Shown here: positions 19,514 through 29,275 of the stretch, piece after piece
Position numbering within the stretch: position 1 is the first letter of the stretch
How the letters are laid out: each line of letters starts with the position of its first letter
Assembly (NCBI GenBank): GCA_013203115.1
Contig: JABMQW010000208.1
Coordinates: 1-42,105 of the forward strand
Source: Fidelibacterota bacterium
GTDB taxonomy: Bacteria > Fidelibacterota > Marinisomatia > Marinisomatales > TCS56
Length of the DNA stretch: 42,105 nt
Direction: 5' to 3'
Position numbers and translations under genes: made by a program
Notes under the pieces: model-generated
Told to the model about the DNA's origin: nothing
The model's input: the letters and a program-made list of their open reading frames with translations, nothing else
Databases searched by the model: none

Positions 19514-20809
19514 GTGAGACTCAGTATTTTAAATATGTGTAAAGCAATAATTACACGATCTTCAGGCGGAATAATTGCTGATTATAGTGAAAAAAGAGCA
19601 ATGAAACTTCTGTTATACACCAAAAAGGTTTTTAATAAAAACGGGTTACCTTTTTGGCTGGATTCCGGTACGCTTTTAGGTTTTTACAGAGACGGTCGAC
19701 TCCTTCCGTACAATAAGAAACTGACAATCGGTATTCCATCAGAATATCTCAAACGAATTATAGCTCTAAGGTCCTCTTTTCTACCCTGGTACAGATTACG
19801 TTTAAAATATGACAAGTCCGGATATAATTGGATTGATGGTAATGTCACAAAGATATCGGTTGTACCGACTCTGGACATCAGTCGAAGGACCCCCAGTTTG
19901 AGTATAAACCTAAAATTCAATAAAGGGGAGTATACTCGCTGGGTTAGCGGTTTAGCCTGCAAACAAGTATTATCAGAACACTTTTCCAATCTAGAATCAC
20001 ATACTTTTGCAGGGAGCACTTTTCAAACTCCGGGGAAAATTGAGAAATATCTAACAGCACGATATGGAAATTGGCACCAGATTGTAGACCGTTGGGATAC
20101 CAACTCCGACGATGGTTCCATTATTGATAAGAAAACCATGCTTAATCTCCCGCGGAAAACCCGCTGTACAAATCCAAAGCGATTCAGAAAAGTTGTTCAC
20201 TTACAAGGTAAAAATCTAATTAAATTGAAAAAAGTTCTCTCTGACACGATCTCACTGTTTGAAAAACATGATATTAAATATTGGCTTGATCACGGAACAC
20301 TTTTGGGTATCATCCGTGATAAAGAATTAATACCTTGGGATCATGACGTTGATATCTGTATTTCTGGGGAAGATGTAGGAAAATTTCTGGCCATCAAAAA
20401 AAAATTCCCGTTCAAATACCGAATTAGTATGCGATATGATGATACTGGCAGACTACCTGGTACACTTCGTCTTGTTAAAATTAAATATTGGCATCGAAAA
20501 TATTTGCGTCTATTCAAGTTCCAAGAACTATTTCTGGATATCTTTATCAAATATAAGGTTGGTGATTATTATTACTGGATCGACACCCATACACCCAAAA
20601 GAGTAAAAGCCAAGTATCATGATGATCTTGATACAATCTATTGGGAAAACAGGGATTATGTTATTCCTTCCAATATTGATCAATATCTTACCGATAGATG
20701 GGGAGACTGGCGTACACCGGTTAAAGATTTTGATGCGAGCCTTGATGATTTAGCAATTTACGATCAGCTGCAGTATAAACCCAAAAGAAGAGCTAAGAAG
20801 CATGTTTAG
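19514..20809 (+). CDS. LicD-family phosphotransferase-like protein with two tandem LicD-type domains
   Basis: Repeat 1: FWLDSGTLLGFYRDGRLLPYNKKLTIGIP; repeat 2: YWLDHGTLLGIIRDKELIPWDHDVDICIS; each followed by a YLTARYGNW / YLTDRWGDWRTP C-terminal motif. GTG start as called. Confidence 0.85.
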   Translation: MRLSILNMCKAIITRSSGGIIADYSEKRAMKLLLYTKKVFNKNGLPFWLDSGTLLGFYRDGRLLPYNKKLTIGIPSEYLKRIIALRSSFLPWYRLRLKYDKSGYNWIDGNVTKISVVPTLDISRRTPSLSINLKFNKGEYTRWVSGLACKQVLSEHFSNLESHTFAGSTFQTPGKIEKYLTARYGNWHQIVDRWDTNSDDGSIIDKKTMLNLPRKTRCTNPKRFRKVVHLQGKNLIKLKKVLSDTISLFEKHDIKYWLDHGTLLGIIRDKELIPWDHDVDICISGEDVGKFLAIKKKFPFKYRISMRYDDTGRLPGTLRLVKIKYWHRKYLRLFKFQELFLDIFIKYKVGDYYYWIDTHTPKRVKAKYHDDLDTIYWENRDYVIPSNIDQYLTDRWGDWRTPVKDFDASLDDLAIYDQLQYKPKRRAKKHV

Positions 20810-22025
20810 TGCTGTAATCTTTATTCTATCACCATTAATATACTTGATTAACAAAATTATCCCGTTGAATAAAGGGAAAGTACTATTTTATGGTAAGCGC
20901 GGACTGTTTCATGGAAATCCTAAGTATTTATTTAATTATCTTATTGAGAAGCAATGGGGGCAACCACTATGGGTTACAAAATCAAAAAGTATATATCATA
21001 ATTTAAGTAAGCAATATTCGCAAAAGAATTTGGTTCTGCGGAAAGGAATCGTTGGGCAATTCAAGTATATTTATCATTACTTGACATCAACTGCAATAAT
21101 AATCCGAGGTAGGAATGATTGCTGGCACATGTTACGTTATACAAAAACAAAAAGGCGCAAGATAATCAACGTAGGTCATGGTATACTAGTACCGGGAAAC
21201 AAGAAAACAGGTATTGAAATACGATCATCAGGCAGATCAATCAGAAAAGAAATCAGACGAAGACGAGCAGTGACCCATTATACTATGTGTTCAGATATCG
21301 AAAAATATATCCGTGCCTCCGCTTATCATGTAAATATTGAAAATTTTGTTGTTACCGGTTTGCCATTAAGTGATATAATAATTAATTGCCACAATAAAAA
21401 ACAAACAACTGTAAAGTTGTTAATTGAATTATTAAACCCAAAAGTTGATTTCGTCAAGGTTATACTGTACGCACCAACGCATAGGGATGCAGGCCGATGG
21501 AAAGATAGTATTCACCGAAGTACCTTTTTCCCCTTCACCGATTTTGAATTAAAAAGATTACAGTTGTTTCTGGAAGAAAATAATGCGATTATGCTATTGA
21601 GAACGCATGATTTAGAAAATAAATTTGCGATAAAAGATCAATCTCAAACCAAATCGATCATTGATGATAAACGAATATTTTATTTCTCGCATTCTGTTTT
21701 ACTAGATGTAAATGAAATTTTACCTGTAGTGGATCTTTTAATTACTGATTTCTCAACGATTGCAACGGATTTCCTACTTTGCAATAGACCAATAATTTAC
21801 ATCCCTTATGACCTGAAGGAATACCACCGTGGGATTATTTTTGATTATGATACCTGGACACCTGGCGAAAAAGTCTATGATTTTAAACAATTTCTTAAAA
21901 CCGCACATGAATATTTAGCTCATCCGGAGAAAGACTCAGAACATCGAGAGCAGTTAAAAAGGATGTTCCACCAGTACTTAGATGGAAATAGCTGCGAACG
22001 TATTCTTAAACTGATTAAGAACTGA
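20802..22025 (+). CDS. CDP-glycerol glycerophosphotransferase (TagB/TagF-like) family protein
   Basis: NVGHGILVPGNKKTG, YAPTHRDAG, LLRTHDLENK, VDLLITDFSTIATDFLLCNRPIIYIPYDLKEY. Confidence 0.88.
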   Translation: MFSAVIFILSPLIYLINKIIPLNKGKVLFYGKRGLFHGNPKYLFNYLIEKQWGQPLWVTKSKSIYHNLSKQYSQKNLVLRKGIVGQFKYIYHYLTSTAIIIRGRNDCWHMLRYTKTKRRKIINVGHGILVPGNKKTGIEIRSSGRSIRKEIRRRRAVTHYTMCSDIEKYIRASAYHVNIENFVVTGLPLSDIIINCHNKKQTTVKLLIELLNPKVDFVKVILYAPTHRDAGRWKDSIHRSTFFPFTDFELKRLQLFLEENNAIMLLRTHDLENKFAIKDQSQTKSIIDDKRIFYFSHSVLLDVNEILPVVDLLITDFSTIATDFLLCNRPIIYIPYDLKEYHRGIIFDYDTWTPGEKVYDFKQFLKTAHEYLAHPEKDSEHREQLKRMFHQYLDGNSCERILKLIKN

Positions 22026-22096
22026 TTCTCCACCAGGAAAACATAACATTTTGGAATCGTTGATTGGAAAACTCAAATTAGCAGATGGAGTTTTAG

Positions 22097-23113
22097 ATGA
22101 AATTGAAGTTTAATATTATTTATTCACCCGGGGATGTGCTGTACTCGAGGCTGTTTCTATTAAGTTTGTTAAAATGGTCTGAAGGTAGTTTTAGAGTAGT
22201 CAATAATGGTTGTACAGGCCAAGAAAAGGAAATGATAATACAGTTTTGTGATAATTATTCGCGTCTGGAATACTATGAATTATCTTCAGATAAGGTATTT
22301 GCGCATGGAGCCGCGTTATCACATCTTCAATCAATTGAAGATTCTGATTATTTTTGCTTTATGGATCCTGATATTTTTGGTGTTGGCAATTTCATGGATC
22401 AGTTCATTCCACTCACACAGCAGTTCTGTGGAGTTTTTTCAGGGAGCGCAATCTGGCAACCGGAACAAGACCAAATCATTGAAAAATTAAATTTACGTGT
22501 TGGGGGAAGATTTCATTGGACCAGCGATAATTTTTGTCTTGGTAGTTCATTTTTTGCAATCTACCATAATGACACCTTATCTCAACTTCTCAAGGATACC
22601 GGTATTACCTTTGATAAATATTTATCCTGGCAAAGTATACCTAATAATCTTCGAGAAGGAATTGAGAAAATCGGCTTAAAGAAAAAAGCCTATGATACTG
22701 GAAAGCTTATTAATATTATGTTGCAGGTCAACGGACATAAAATCATCTATAAGAACTCCGAAACTTTATGGCACCTAGGAGGATTATCTTCCCTATCAAT
22801 AGGTCCCCTTTCTAAGGTACCTCCGAAAGGTATAAAAAGAATCCGTAAAAATATCAGTACACGGATATCATTAAAGAGTATGATAAATAGAGCAGCGCGT
22901 AAAGAAAGAGAGTATCAGTTAAACATCAAATATAATAGATTCGATACAGCACAGTATTTTACTAAGGTTTTACATTGTTTGTTTGATGGCCTTCCGGTAA
23001 CAGCCACACTAAAGGTTAAAGATGAAGCTGTCTCGAAAAAGATACAAATAGCACGCAATTATATTGAAGATCTATACAACGAATTTCAAGATGAACTTCG
23101 ATATGACAATTAA
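22097..23113 (+). CDS. putative GT-A-type glycosyltransferase (uncharacterised)
   Basis: DYFCFMDPDIFGVGNF (DxD-type metal site) after an SLLKWSEGSFRVVNNG N-terminal region; lies in glycan locus. Confidence 0.55.
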   Translation: MKLKFNIIYSPGDVLYSRLFLLSLLKWSEGSFRVVNNGCTGQEKEMIIQFCDNYSRLEYYELSSDKVFAHGAALSHLQSIEDSDYFCFMDPDIFGVGNFMDQFIPLTQQFCGVFSGSAIWQPEQDQIIEKLNLRVGGRFHWTSDNFCLGSSFFAIYHNDTLSQLLKDTGITFDKYLSWQSIPNNLREGIEKIGLKKKAYDTGKLINIMLQVNGHKIIYKNSETLWHLGGLSSLSIGPLSKVPPKGIKRIRKNISTRISLKSMINRAARKEREYQLNIKYNRFDTAQYFTKVLHCLFDGLPVTATLKVKDEAVSKKIQIARNYIEDLYNEFQDELRYDN

Positions 23114-23520
23114 GATCAGATGATCAACAGAATCGTTATTTGACTAATTATATTGTCGGTACCCATTCCTGGCCTGTTCCAATAATAGTAGAATCCCCCC
23201 GGAGAATTGCTCTTCGAATGCCAAAGCCTGATTGCATTATTGTAAAAGCGGCTTCGGTAGCGGTGGTTGGATGTTCATAACTGGTAAATGAACTTCAGAA
23301 TTGAATTGTACACTGAAATTCAGGTTTCGCACAAGACTAGGAGATTAATATTAATCCTGGTATTAGTATGCGAGCACAATATATAATTAAATTCGGTATA
23401 TTAATCTCCAAAGTAAACTCATTCGATTAATTTGAATGGAATTCTGGAAATTTCGTCTCATAAGATTGTAAATTTGAATTCGCAATGTTTTAAAACAGTT
23501 GACCCAAAGCAACAAAATTT

Positions 23521-25356
23521 ATGACTAAATCTATCTACATACGACTGGCGAGTTTTGCATTTCAATATTGGCCCTATCTGGTAATATCAATGTTAGCGGC
23601 ATTTATTTATGTGACGCTAAATGGCGCATCATTATGGTTAACCGCGTCGCTGGTGAATAATATTTTAATGGATTTCAATGATCTGGTTAAACAGAATAAT
23701 GATTTATTAACTGCAACTAATTTAAGCATTAATGATCACTTAAAAATCTGGACCAATCAGCTAATCCTCCGTAAGACACCCATCGAAACATTAAAAGTTT
23801 TATGTCTCACGATCTTAACTGTATTTGTCCTTAAAAATATATTCCTGTACATAAAGAATATTCTGATTTCGTTCATTCAATACAAGCTGATCACACAATT
23901 ACGTGAGCAGCTTTATGAACATTACCATTCTATGTCGTTGTCGTATTTCAACCAACGGCGCTCCGGTGTCCTGGCCTCAATCATTATTAACGATGTTTCT
24001 TATATGCGCAGGGCTTTTGCAACCAGTTTTCAAAAATTGCTGGTTGAGCCAATAAATATATTATTTTTACTAGGTTTATTGTTTGTCATAAGCTGGAAAC
24101 TGTCCTTGATTGCGTTATTAGTCGTCCCCTTGGCTGGCGCTACTATTATTCTGGTCGGCCGCAGTATTCGCCGCAAATCGCTTCGAACAGCGGTTAAAAT
24201 CGCCGGGATAATGAATATTATTTACGAGACCTTTTCTTCCATACGAATTGTCAAAGCCTTTGGCATGGAAAATTATGAGGTAAAGCGGTTTAAGCGCGAA
24301 ACTAATAAATTTTTCAATCTAATATTGCGCCGCGCCCGCCTGCGTCACTTGTCGACCCCAATTACCGAAACTTTAGGCGTTATCATTGGTGTTACAATCC
24401 TGTGGTTTGGTGGTCTGGAAGTATTTAGCCAGCAGGGTATTACTGCTGAGGATTTCATTCGTTTTGTGATTCTGATGTTCTCTTTACTTACGCCTATTAA
24501 AACTTTAACCCATGTAAATATTGATCTTCAAGTCGGAATCGCCTCGGCCGAGCGAGTATTTAAGGTACTTGATACTGAGCCTATTATCACTGATGTTAAG
24601 CAAGCAATTGAGAAGACAGATTTTAAATCAGATATCAAGTTTCATAATGTTTTTTTCCGCTACCAAGATGATAATGATCGGGTACTGGAAGATATCAGTT
24701 TCTCTCTTAAAAAAGGTCAAGTACTGGCATTGGTAGGTCCCAGTGGTGCCGGCAAATCTACAATCGCAGATCTCATTCCGCGTTTTTATGACGTTACTGA
24801 CGGATCAATTACTTTAGATGGTCGCGATCTAAGGAACCTATCTCTAAAATCTTTACGCAATCTGATGGGGATTGTAACCCAGGAAACTTTTCTGTTCAAT
24901 GATACCATTGAAGCCAATATTGCCTACGGTTTACCTGATATACCAATTGCTAAGATACGTGAGGCGGCGACTATCGCCAATGCCCTGGAGTTTATCGAAA
25001 GACAATCGCACGGATTCAATACAATCGTTGGTGAAAAAGGCGTAAAACTTTCCGGTGGACAACAACAAAGATTAGCCATCGCCAGAGCGGTATTGAAAAA
25101 TCCACCAATTTTAATATTAGATGAAGCGACTTCCTCTCTGGATACCGAATCAGAACATAAAGTGCAAAAAGCTATTGAAATGTTGATGAAAGATCGTACA
25201 GTTCTGGTGATAGCACATCGTTTATCGACCGTCCAAAATGCCGATAAAATAATTGTTGTGGATCGAGGTAAAATTATAGAATCCGGTGTCCACAACGAGC
25301 TAATTAAAAAAGACGGTTTATACAAACACTTATATTCCGTTCAATTTGGATCATAG
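23521..25356 (+). CDS. ABC transporter, permease + ATP-binding (MsbA-like exporter)
   Basis: Six-TM N-terminal region; Walker A GPSGAGKST, signature LSGGQQQRLAIARA, Walker B PPILILDEATSSLD. Confidence 0.95.
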   Translation: MTKSIYIRLASFAFQYWPYLVISMLAAFIYVTLNGASLWLTASLVNNILMDFNDLVKQNNDLLTATNLSINDHLKIWTNQLILRKTPIETLKVLCLTILTVFVLKNIFLYIKNILISFIQYKLITQLREQLYEHYHSMSLSYFNQRRSGVLASIIINDVSYMRRAFATSFQKLLVEPINILFLLGLLFVISWKLSLIALLVVPLAGATIILVGRSIRRKSLRTAVKIAGIMNIIYETFSSIRIVKAFGMENYEVKRFKRETNKFFNLILRRARLRHLSTPITETLGVIIGVTILWFGGLEVFSQQGITAEDFIRFVILMFSLLTPIKTLTHVNIDLQVGIASAERVFKVLDTEPIITDVKQAIEKTDFKSDIKFHNVFFRYQDDNDRVLEDISFSLKKGQVLALVGPSGAGKSTIADLIPRFYDVTDGSITLDGRDLRNLSLKSLRNLMGIVTQETFLFNDTIEANIAYGLPDIPIAKIREAATIANALEFIERQSHGFNTIVGEKGVKLSGGQQQRLAIARAVLKNPPILILDEATSSLDTESEHKVQKAIEMLMKDRTVLVIAHRLSTVQNADKIIVVDRGKIIESGVHNELIKKDGLYKHLYSVQFGS

Positions 25357-25564
25357 CACATCGAAGATAAAGCATTTTTACAATTCAATGACGATTGAAA
25401 AAAATTACGATTCTTTGGATTCAATTACCTGGGAAGGAAGAACGATTTCAATACCTTCTCACGCCGAAGAATATTTACAGTTACGCTACGGGGATTGGAA
25501 AACTCCTGGCAGGAATTTTCTAGCTGGTCATCAGGATAGTTCGATCGCCGAACGAGGATTTTAA
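25346..25564 (+). pseudogene. orphan LicD C-terminal fragment
   Basis: ITWEGRTISIPSHAEEYLQLRYGDWKTPGRNFLAGHQDSSIAERGF aligns with LicD tail IYWENRDYVIPSNIDQYLTDRWGDWRTPVKDFDASLDDLAIYDQ in the 19514 gene; no catalytic LicD region present. Confidence 0.7.
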
Positions 25565-25637
25565 TTAAATTGAAAAATCAATTAACGTTAGTAACAATTT
25601 CAGTTTCAGAATAAATACTTACAAACGGAGAAAAATA

Positions 25638-26939
25638 GTGAAAAAGGTTTACGTGGGGATGTCGGCCGATTTATTCCATTTCGGCCATTTAAATATAATT
25701 AACGAAGCAAAAAAACTGGGATATTTAATCGTCGGTGTATTAACAGATGAGGCGATTGCCAGTTATAAGCGACTGCCCCATGTTCCGTATAAACAGCGGA
25801 AGGTGATCGTTGAGAATATTCGTGGTGTGGATGAAGTTGTTCCTCAGGAATCCCTGGATTATGTTCCCAACCTACGGAAAATCAAGCCTGATTACGTAGT
25901 ACATGGCGACGATTGGAAAACAGGTGTTCAAAAAGAGACCAGACGGAGGGTTATTGACGCCTTAAATGAATGGGGTGGCAAACTGGTTGAGCCAACCTAC
26001 ACGGACGGAATTTCATCAACACAACTAATCAAAGCGGTGACTGAAAAGGGTACGACACCAAGCAAGCGTCAGAAAACATTGAGACGCTTATTAGATGTGA
26101 AACCAGTTGTACGAATTCTGGAAGCCCATAATGGAATTACCGGTCTGATTGTTGAAAAAACGAAAATATCGACTAATTTGGGGATACGCGAATTCGATGG
26201 TATCTGGTTAAGTAGCTTGACAGTATCGACTTCCAAAGGAAAACCAGATACAGAAGTGGTTGATTTTTCCTCCCGTTTTCAGACTATTGATGAAATTCTG
26301 GAAGTTACCACAAAACCGATAATCGTGGATGGTGACACAGGCGGAGACATTGAGCATTTCAGATTCCGGGTTCGTACCTTAGAGCGGATGGGCGTTTCAG
26401 CCATAATAATTGAAGATAAAATTGGCACAAAACGTAATTCTCTTTTTGGTACTGATGTGGTTCAAGAACAGGATACGATTCAGCACTTCGCCAAAAAAAT
26501 CTCGACCGGTAAAAACGCATTAGTCACCTCCGATTTCCTGATCATTGCCCGAATTGAAAGTTTGATCCTGAAACAGGGAATGAAAGACGCAATTAATCGC
26601 GCAAAAGCCTATATCGCCGCAGGTGCAGATGGAATTATGATCCACAGCAAAGAAAAGGATGGCAAGGAGATTGTTGAATTCTGCCAACAGTTCAGAACAT
26701 TTGAACCAGCACTACCACTAGTTGTTGTACCATCCACCTATGGTCATCTGACTGAAACAGAGCTGGCTGAGCTGGGTGTAAACATTGTCATTTACGGAAA
26801 TCACCTGATCCGGAGTGCCTATCCCTCAATGGTCCTGACCGCCGAAACAATCCTGAAAACCGGTCGCTGTAAAGAAGCATCAGATCAATATTGTATGCCA
26901 ATAAAAGAAATATTAACACTTATCCCTGAGGATTACTGA
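25638..26939 (+). CDS. bifunctional cytidylyltransferase-phosphoenolpyruvate mutase (Fom1-like)
   Basis: N-terminal nucleotidyltransferase motifs [13 protein letters not shown] (HxGH) and [11 protein letters not shown]-terminal PEP mutase signature [12 protein letters not shown] (EDKxxxKxNS) and VDGDTGG. Confidence 0.93.
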   Translation: MKKVYVGMSADLFHFGHLNIINEAKKLGYLIVGVLTDEAIASYKRLPHVPYKQRKVIVENIRGVDEVVPQESLDYVPNLRKIKPDYVVHGDDWKTGVQKETRRRVIDALNEWGGKLVEPTYTDGISSTQLIKAVTEKGTTPSKRQKTLRRLLDVKPVVRILEAHNGITGLIVEKTKISTNLGIREFDGIWLSSLTVSTSKGKPDTEVVDFSSRFQTIDEILEVTTKPIIVDGDTGGDIEHFRFRVRTLERMGVSAIIIEDKIGTKRNSLFGTDVVQEQDTIQHFAKKISTGKNALVTSDFLIIARIESLILKQGMKDAINRAKAYIAAGADGIMIHSKEKDGKEIVEFCQQFRTFEPALPLVVVPSTYGHLTETELAELGVNIVIYGNHLIRSAYPSMVLTAETILKTGRCKEASDQYCMPIKEILTLIPEDY

Positions 26940-28072
26940 TGAGTATTTCACCAATTAATTTTTTTAATTTATTAACTAACGATGGCATCGATTTTTTTTC
27001 TGGAGTCCCGGATTCACTTCTAAAGGAATTCTGTTTATGCCTAGACGATAATGTAGCTCCCCAAAACCATGTGATTTCCGCGAATGAAGGGAATGCAATT
27101 GCCCTTGCAGCCGGGTATCATCTCGGAACCGGAAAATTACCCTTAGTGTACATGCAAAATTCCGGACTGGGAAATGCTGTTAATCCTTTAATATCGCTAT
27201 GCGATCCAGAGGTTTATTCGATCCCGATGCTGGTAGTAATTGGCTGGCGCGGGGAACCTGGAGTTGCTGATGAACCTCAGCATAAAAAACAGGGCCAGAT
27301 ACAGGAAAATCTATTAGCCGCTCTTGATCTACCATATATAACATTTTCTGCCACTGAAAATAATATCGAATCAAAAATCAATAAAGCCGTAACCAGCGCC
27401 ATGGCTGATAAACGGCCGTTTGTCATATTGGTGAAAAAAGGTACTTTCAGTAAATATGGAACATCGCTAAGCCAGAAAGAAACTGGTCTGATAAAACGGG
27501 AAAATGCATTGGAAATAATCCTGGAAAGTCTTCCGGATAATGCAATAATTGTTTCCACCACCGGTAAAACATCCCGAGAGATTTTTGAAATACGAGCTAT
27601 CCGAAACGAACCACATTATAAAGATTTTCTTACAGTTGGATCAATGGGACATTGTTCCTCAATCGCCCTTGGTATCGCTTTGTCTAAACCTGATCGGAAG
27701 GTTTTCTGCATCGATGGTGACGGCGCTTTAATCATGCATATGGGAAGTCTTGCAACGGCAGGCAAGCTGCAAGCCAAAAACTTATATCACCTTTTGATCA
27801 ATAATAAAGTACATGAATCGGTTGGAGGACAAAAAACTGCGGCTAACGGAATAAATTTACCCGCCCTGGTTAGATCAAATGGCTACAATTCTGTCCAATC
27901 ATGCAGTAAAAAGACTGATCTGAAAAAAAAGGTTGAACAATTTGTACTGGCAACTGGTCCGGCCTTCCTGGAATTGATTGTAGAGCCCGGTTCACGAAAC
28001 GACCTGGGTCGCCCTACCATCAAGCCTGTCGATAACAAACAGGAATTCATGAAATACATTTCCGGTGAGTAA
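26939..28072 (+). CDS. phosphonopyruvate decarboxylase
   Basis: ThDP enzyme motifs GDGALIMHMGSLATAGKL..LINNKVHESVGGQKT; FSGVPDSLLKEFC; translationally coupled (TGATG) to PEP mutase. Confidence 0.94.
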   Translation: MSISPINFFNLLTNDGIDFFSGVPDSLLKEFCLCLDDNVAPQNHVISANEGNAIALAAGYHLGTGKLPLVYMQNSGLGNAVNPLISLCDPEVYSIPMLVVIGWRGEPGVADEPQHKKQGQIQENLLAALDLPYITFSATENNIESKINKAVTSAMADKRPFVILVKKGTFSKYGTSLSQKETGLIKRENALEIILESLPDNAIIVSTTGKTSREIFEIRAIRNEPHYKDFLTVGSMGHCSSIALGIALSKPDRKVFCIDGDGALIMHMGSLATAGKLQAKNLYHLLINNKVHESVGGQKTAANGINLPALVRSNGYNSVQSCSKKTDLKKKVEQFVLATGPAFLELIVEPGSRNDLGRPTIKPVDNKQEFMKYISGE

Positions 28073-28119
28073 AGATTCCCCCTATATACCTATCCCATTG
28101 CAGATAAATTGAATCAAAT

Positions 28120-29226
28120 ATGACAGCAAATTATTTTAATCCGGTTAAGATCATCGACAGTGAAAATTGGCTCGAGTCCTGGCAGACAATCCGTAGAAAG
28201 CTCAGTATCAATAAACCATTAGTGATCACATTCAAAGAAAACGTCAGGTGTTTAGAGCTGGAAAAAATCTGTAGCCCGGCCGGTATGTTCACTGCTGTGG
28301 TCAATAATCCCACCTTCACAAGTTGCCAGGAAGCAATCGATTTTAGTCACAGTGACAGCTTTGATTGTGTTATCGCATTTGGTGGAGGGTCGGTAATGGA
28401 TACTGCCAAAGCTGTGATTGCTGCCCAGAGATCGGGGATTTACAATCTATCGGATTTACTGAATTACCGTGATAAATACACTAAAAGACTTCCTTCGATA
28501 TTTATTCCAACGACCCACGGAACATCCAGCGAAGTGACCATGTGGGCAACAATCTGGCATCCGGCTGAAAAGAAAAAATATTCCCTGTCGCACCCGGATC
28601 TATACCCCGATTATGCAATTCTGGACGGCGCCCTCACTTTAAGCCTACCATTAGATATTTCACTTTCCACGACTTTGGATGCTATAAGTCATAGTTTTGA
28701 GGCAATATGGAATAAAAATTCAAATGATCAGTCAACAAAATATGCTATCCAAGCCATCAGTCAGATTATCGAGAATATTGAAGGATTAAAGAATGATCCG
28801 TCTGATGTTCAAATCCGCCGAAATTTACTCAAAGCCGCCAATAATGCCGGACGGGCCTTTTCAAATACTAAAACTGCTGCTGCTCACTCAATCAGTTATC
28901 CACTCACTTCATTTTTTGACATCCCCCATGGGATAGCCGCATCCATGCCAATGATACCTCTAATCGAGATCAACCAGAAAGCTATTACTAAAGAATTGGC
29001 GCAACTCAATGCCAGATTAAATCTTGGGAGTAATACAGAACTTCAGTCTCTGATAAAATCAATACCCGGCAGTATAATTAAATTTAATCTTAAGGATTGG
29101 GGTGTTGATCGGGATGACCTGCAGATGCTGGTGAAACATTCATTTACTAAAGGCCGAATGGATAATAATATTGTTGATCTTACCAAGGATGATGTTGTCT
29201 GGATTCTTAACGAAATATATTCCTGA
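28120..29226 (+). CDS. iron-containing alcohol dehydrogenase, probable phosphonoacetaldehyde reductase (FomC/PhpC-like)
   Basis: AFGGGSVMDTAKAV, PTTHGTSSEVTMWATIW, DAISHSFEAIW, AAHSISYPLTSFFDIPHGIAASM; directly downstream of pepM-ppd. Confidence 0.87.
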   Translation: MTANYFNPVKIIDSENWLESWQTIRRKLSINKPLVITFKENVRCLELEKICSPAGMFTAVVNNPTFTSCQEAIDFSHSDSFDCVIAFGGGSVMDTAKAVIAAQRSGIYNLSDLLNYRDKYTKRLPSIFIPTTHGTSSEVTMWATIWHPAEKKKYSLSHPDLYPDYAILDGALTLSLPLDISLSTTLDAISHSFEAIWNKNSNDQSTKYAIQAISQIIENIEGLKNDPSDVQIRRNLLKAANNAGRAFSNTKTAAAHSISYPLTSFFDIPHGIAASMPMIPLIEINQKAITKELAQLNARLNLGSNTELQSLIKSIPGSIIKFNLKDWGVDRDDLQMLVKHSFTKGRMDNNIVDLTKDDVVWILNEIYS

Positions 29227-29275
29227 GCACCCGTGGTAATCTGGTAATGAGTCACATTGCAGGTTTCAATAGGTA

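Noticed and set aside
25638-29226. Complete fosfomycin or other phosphonate antibiotic cluster
   Set aside because: No Fom3-like B12 radical SAM methylase, epoxidase, or self-resistance kinase/transferase (FomA/FosA type) is present; the neighbours are glycan/phosphotransfer genes.
25638-29226. Classic 2-aminoethylphosphonate pathway
   Set aside because: The third gene is an Fe-ADH and not a PLP aminotransferase (PhnW/AepZ or PntC-type), so HEP is the more likely product.
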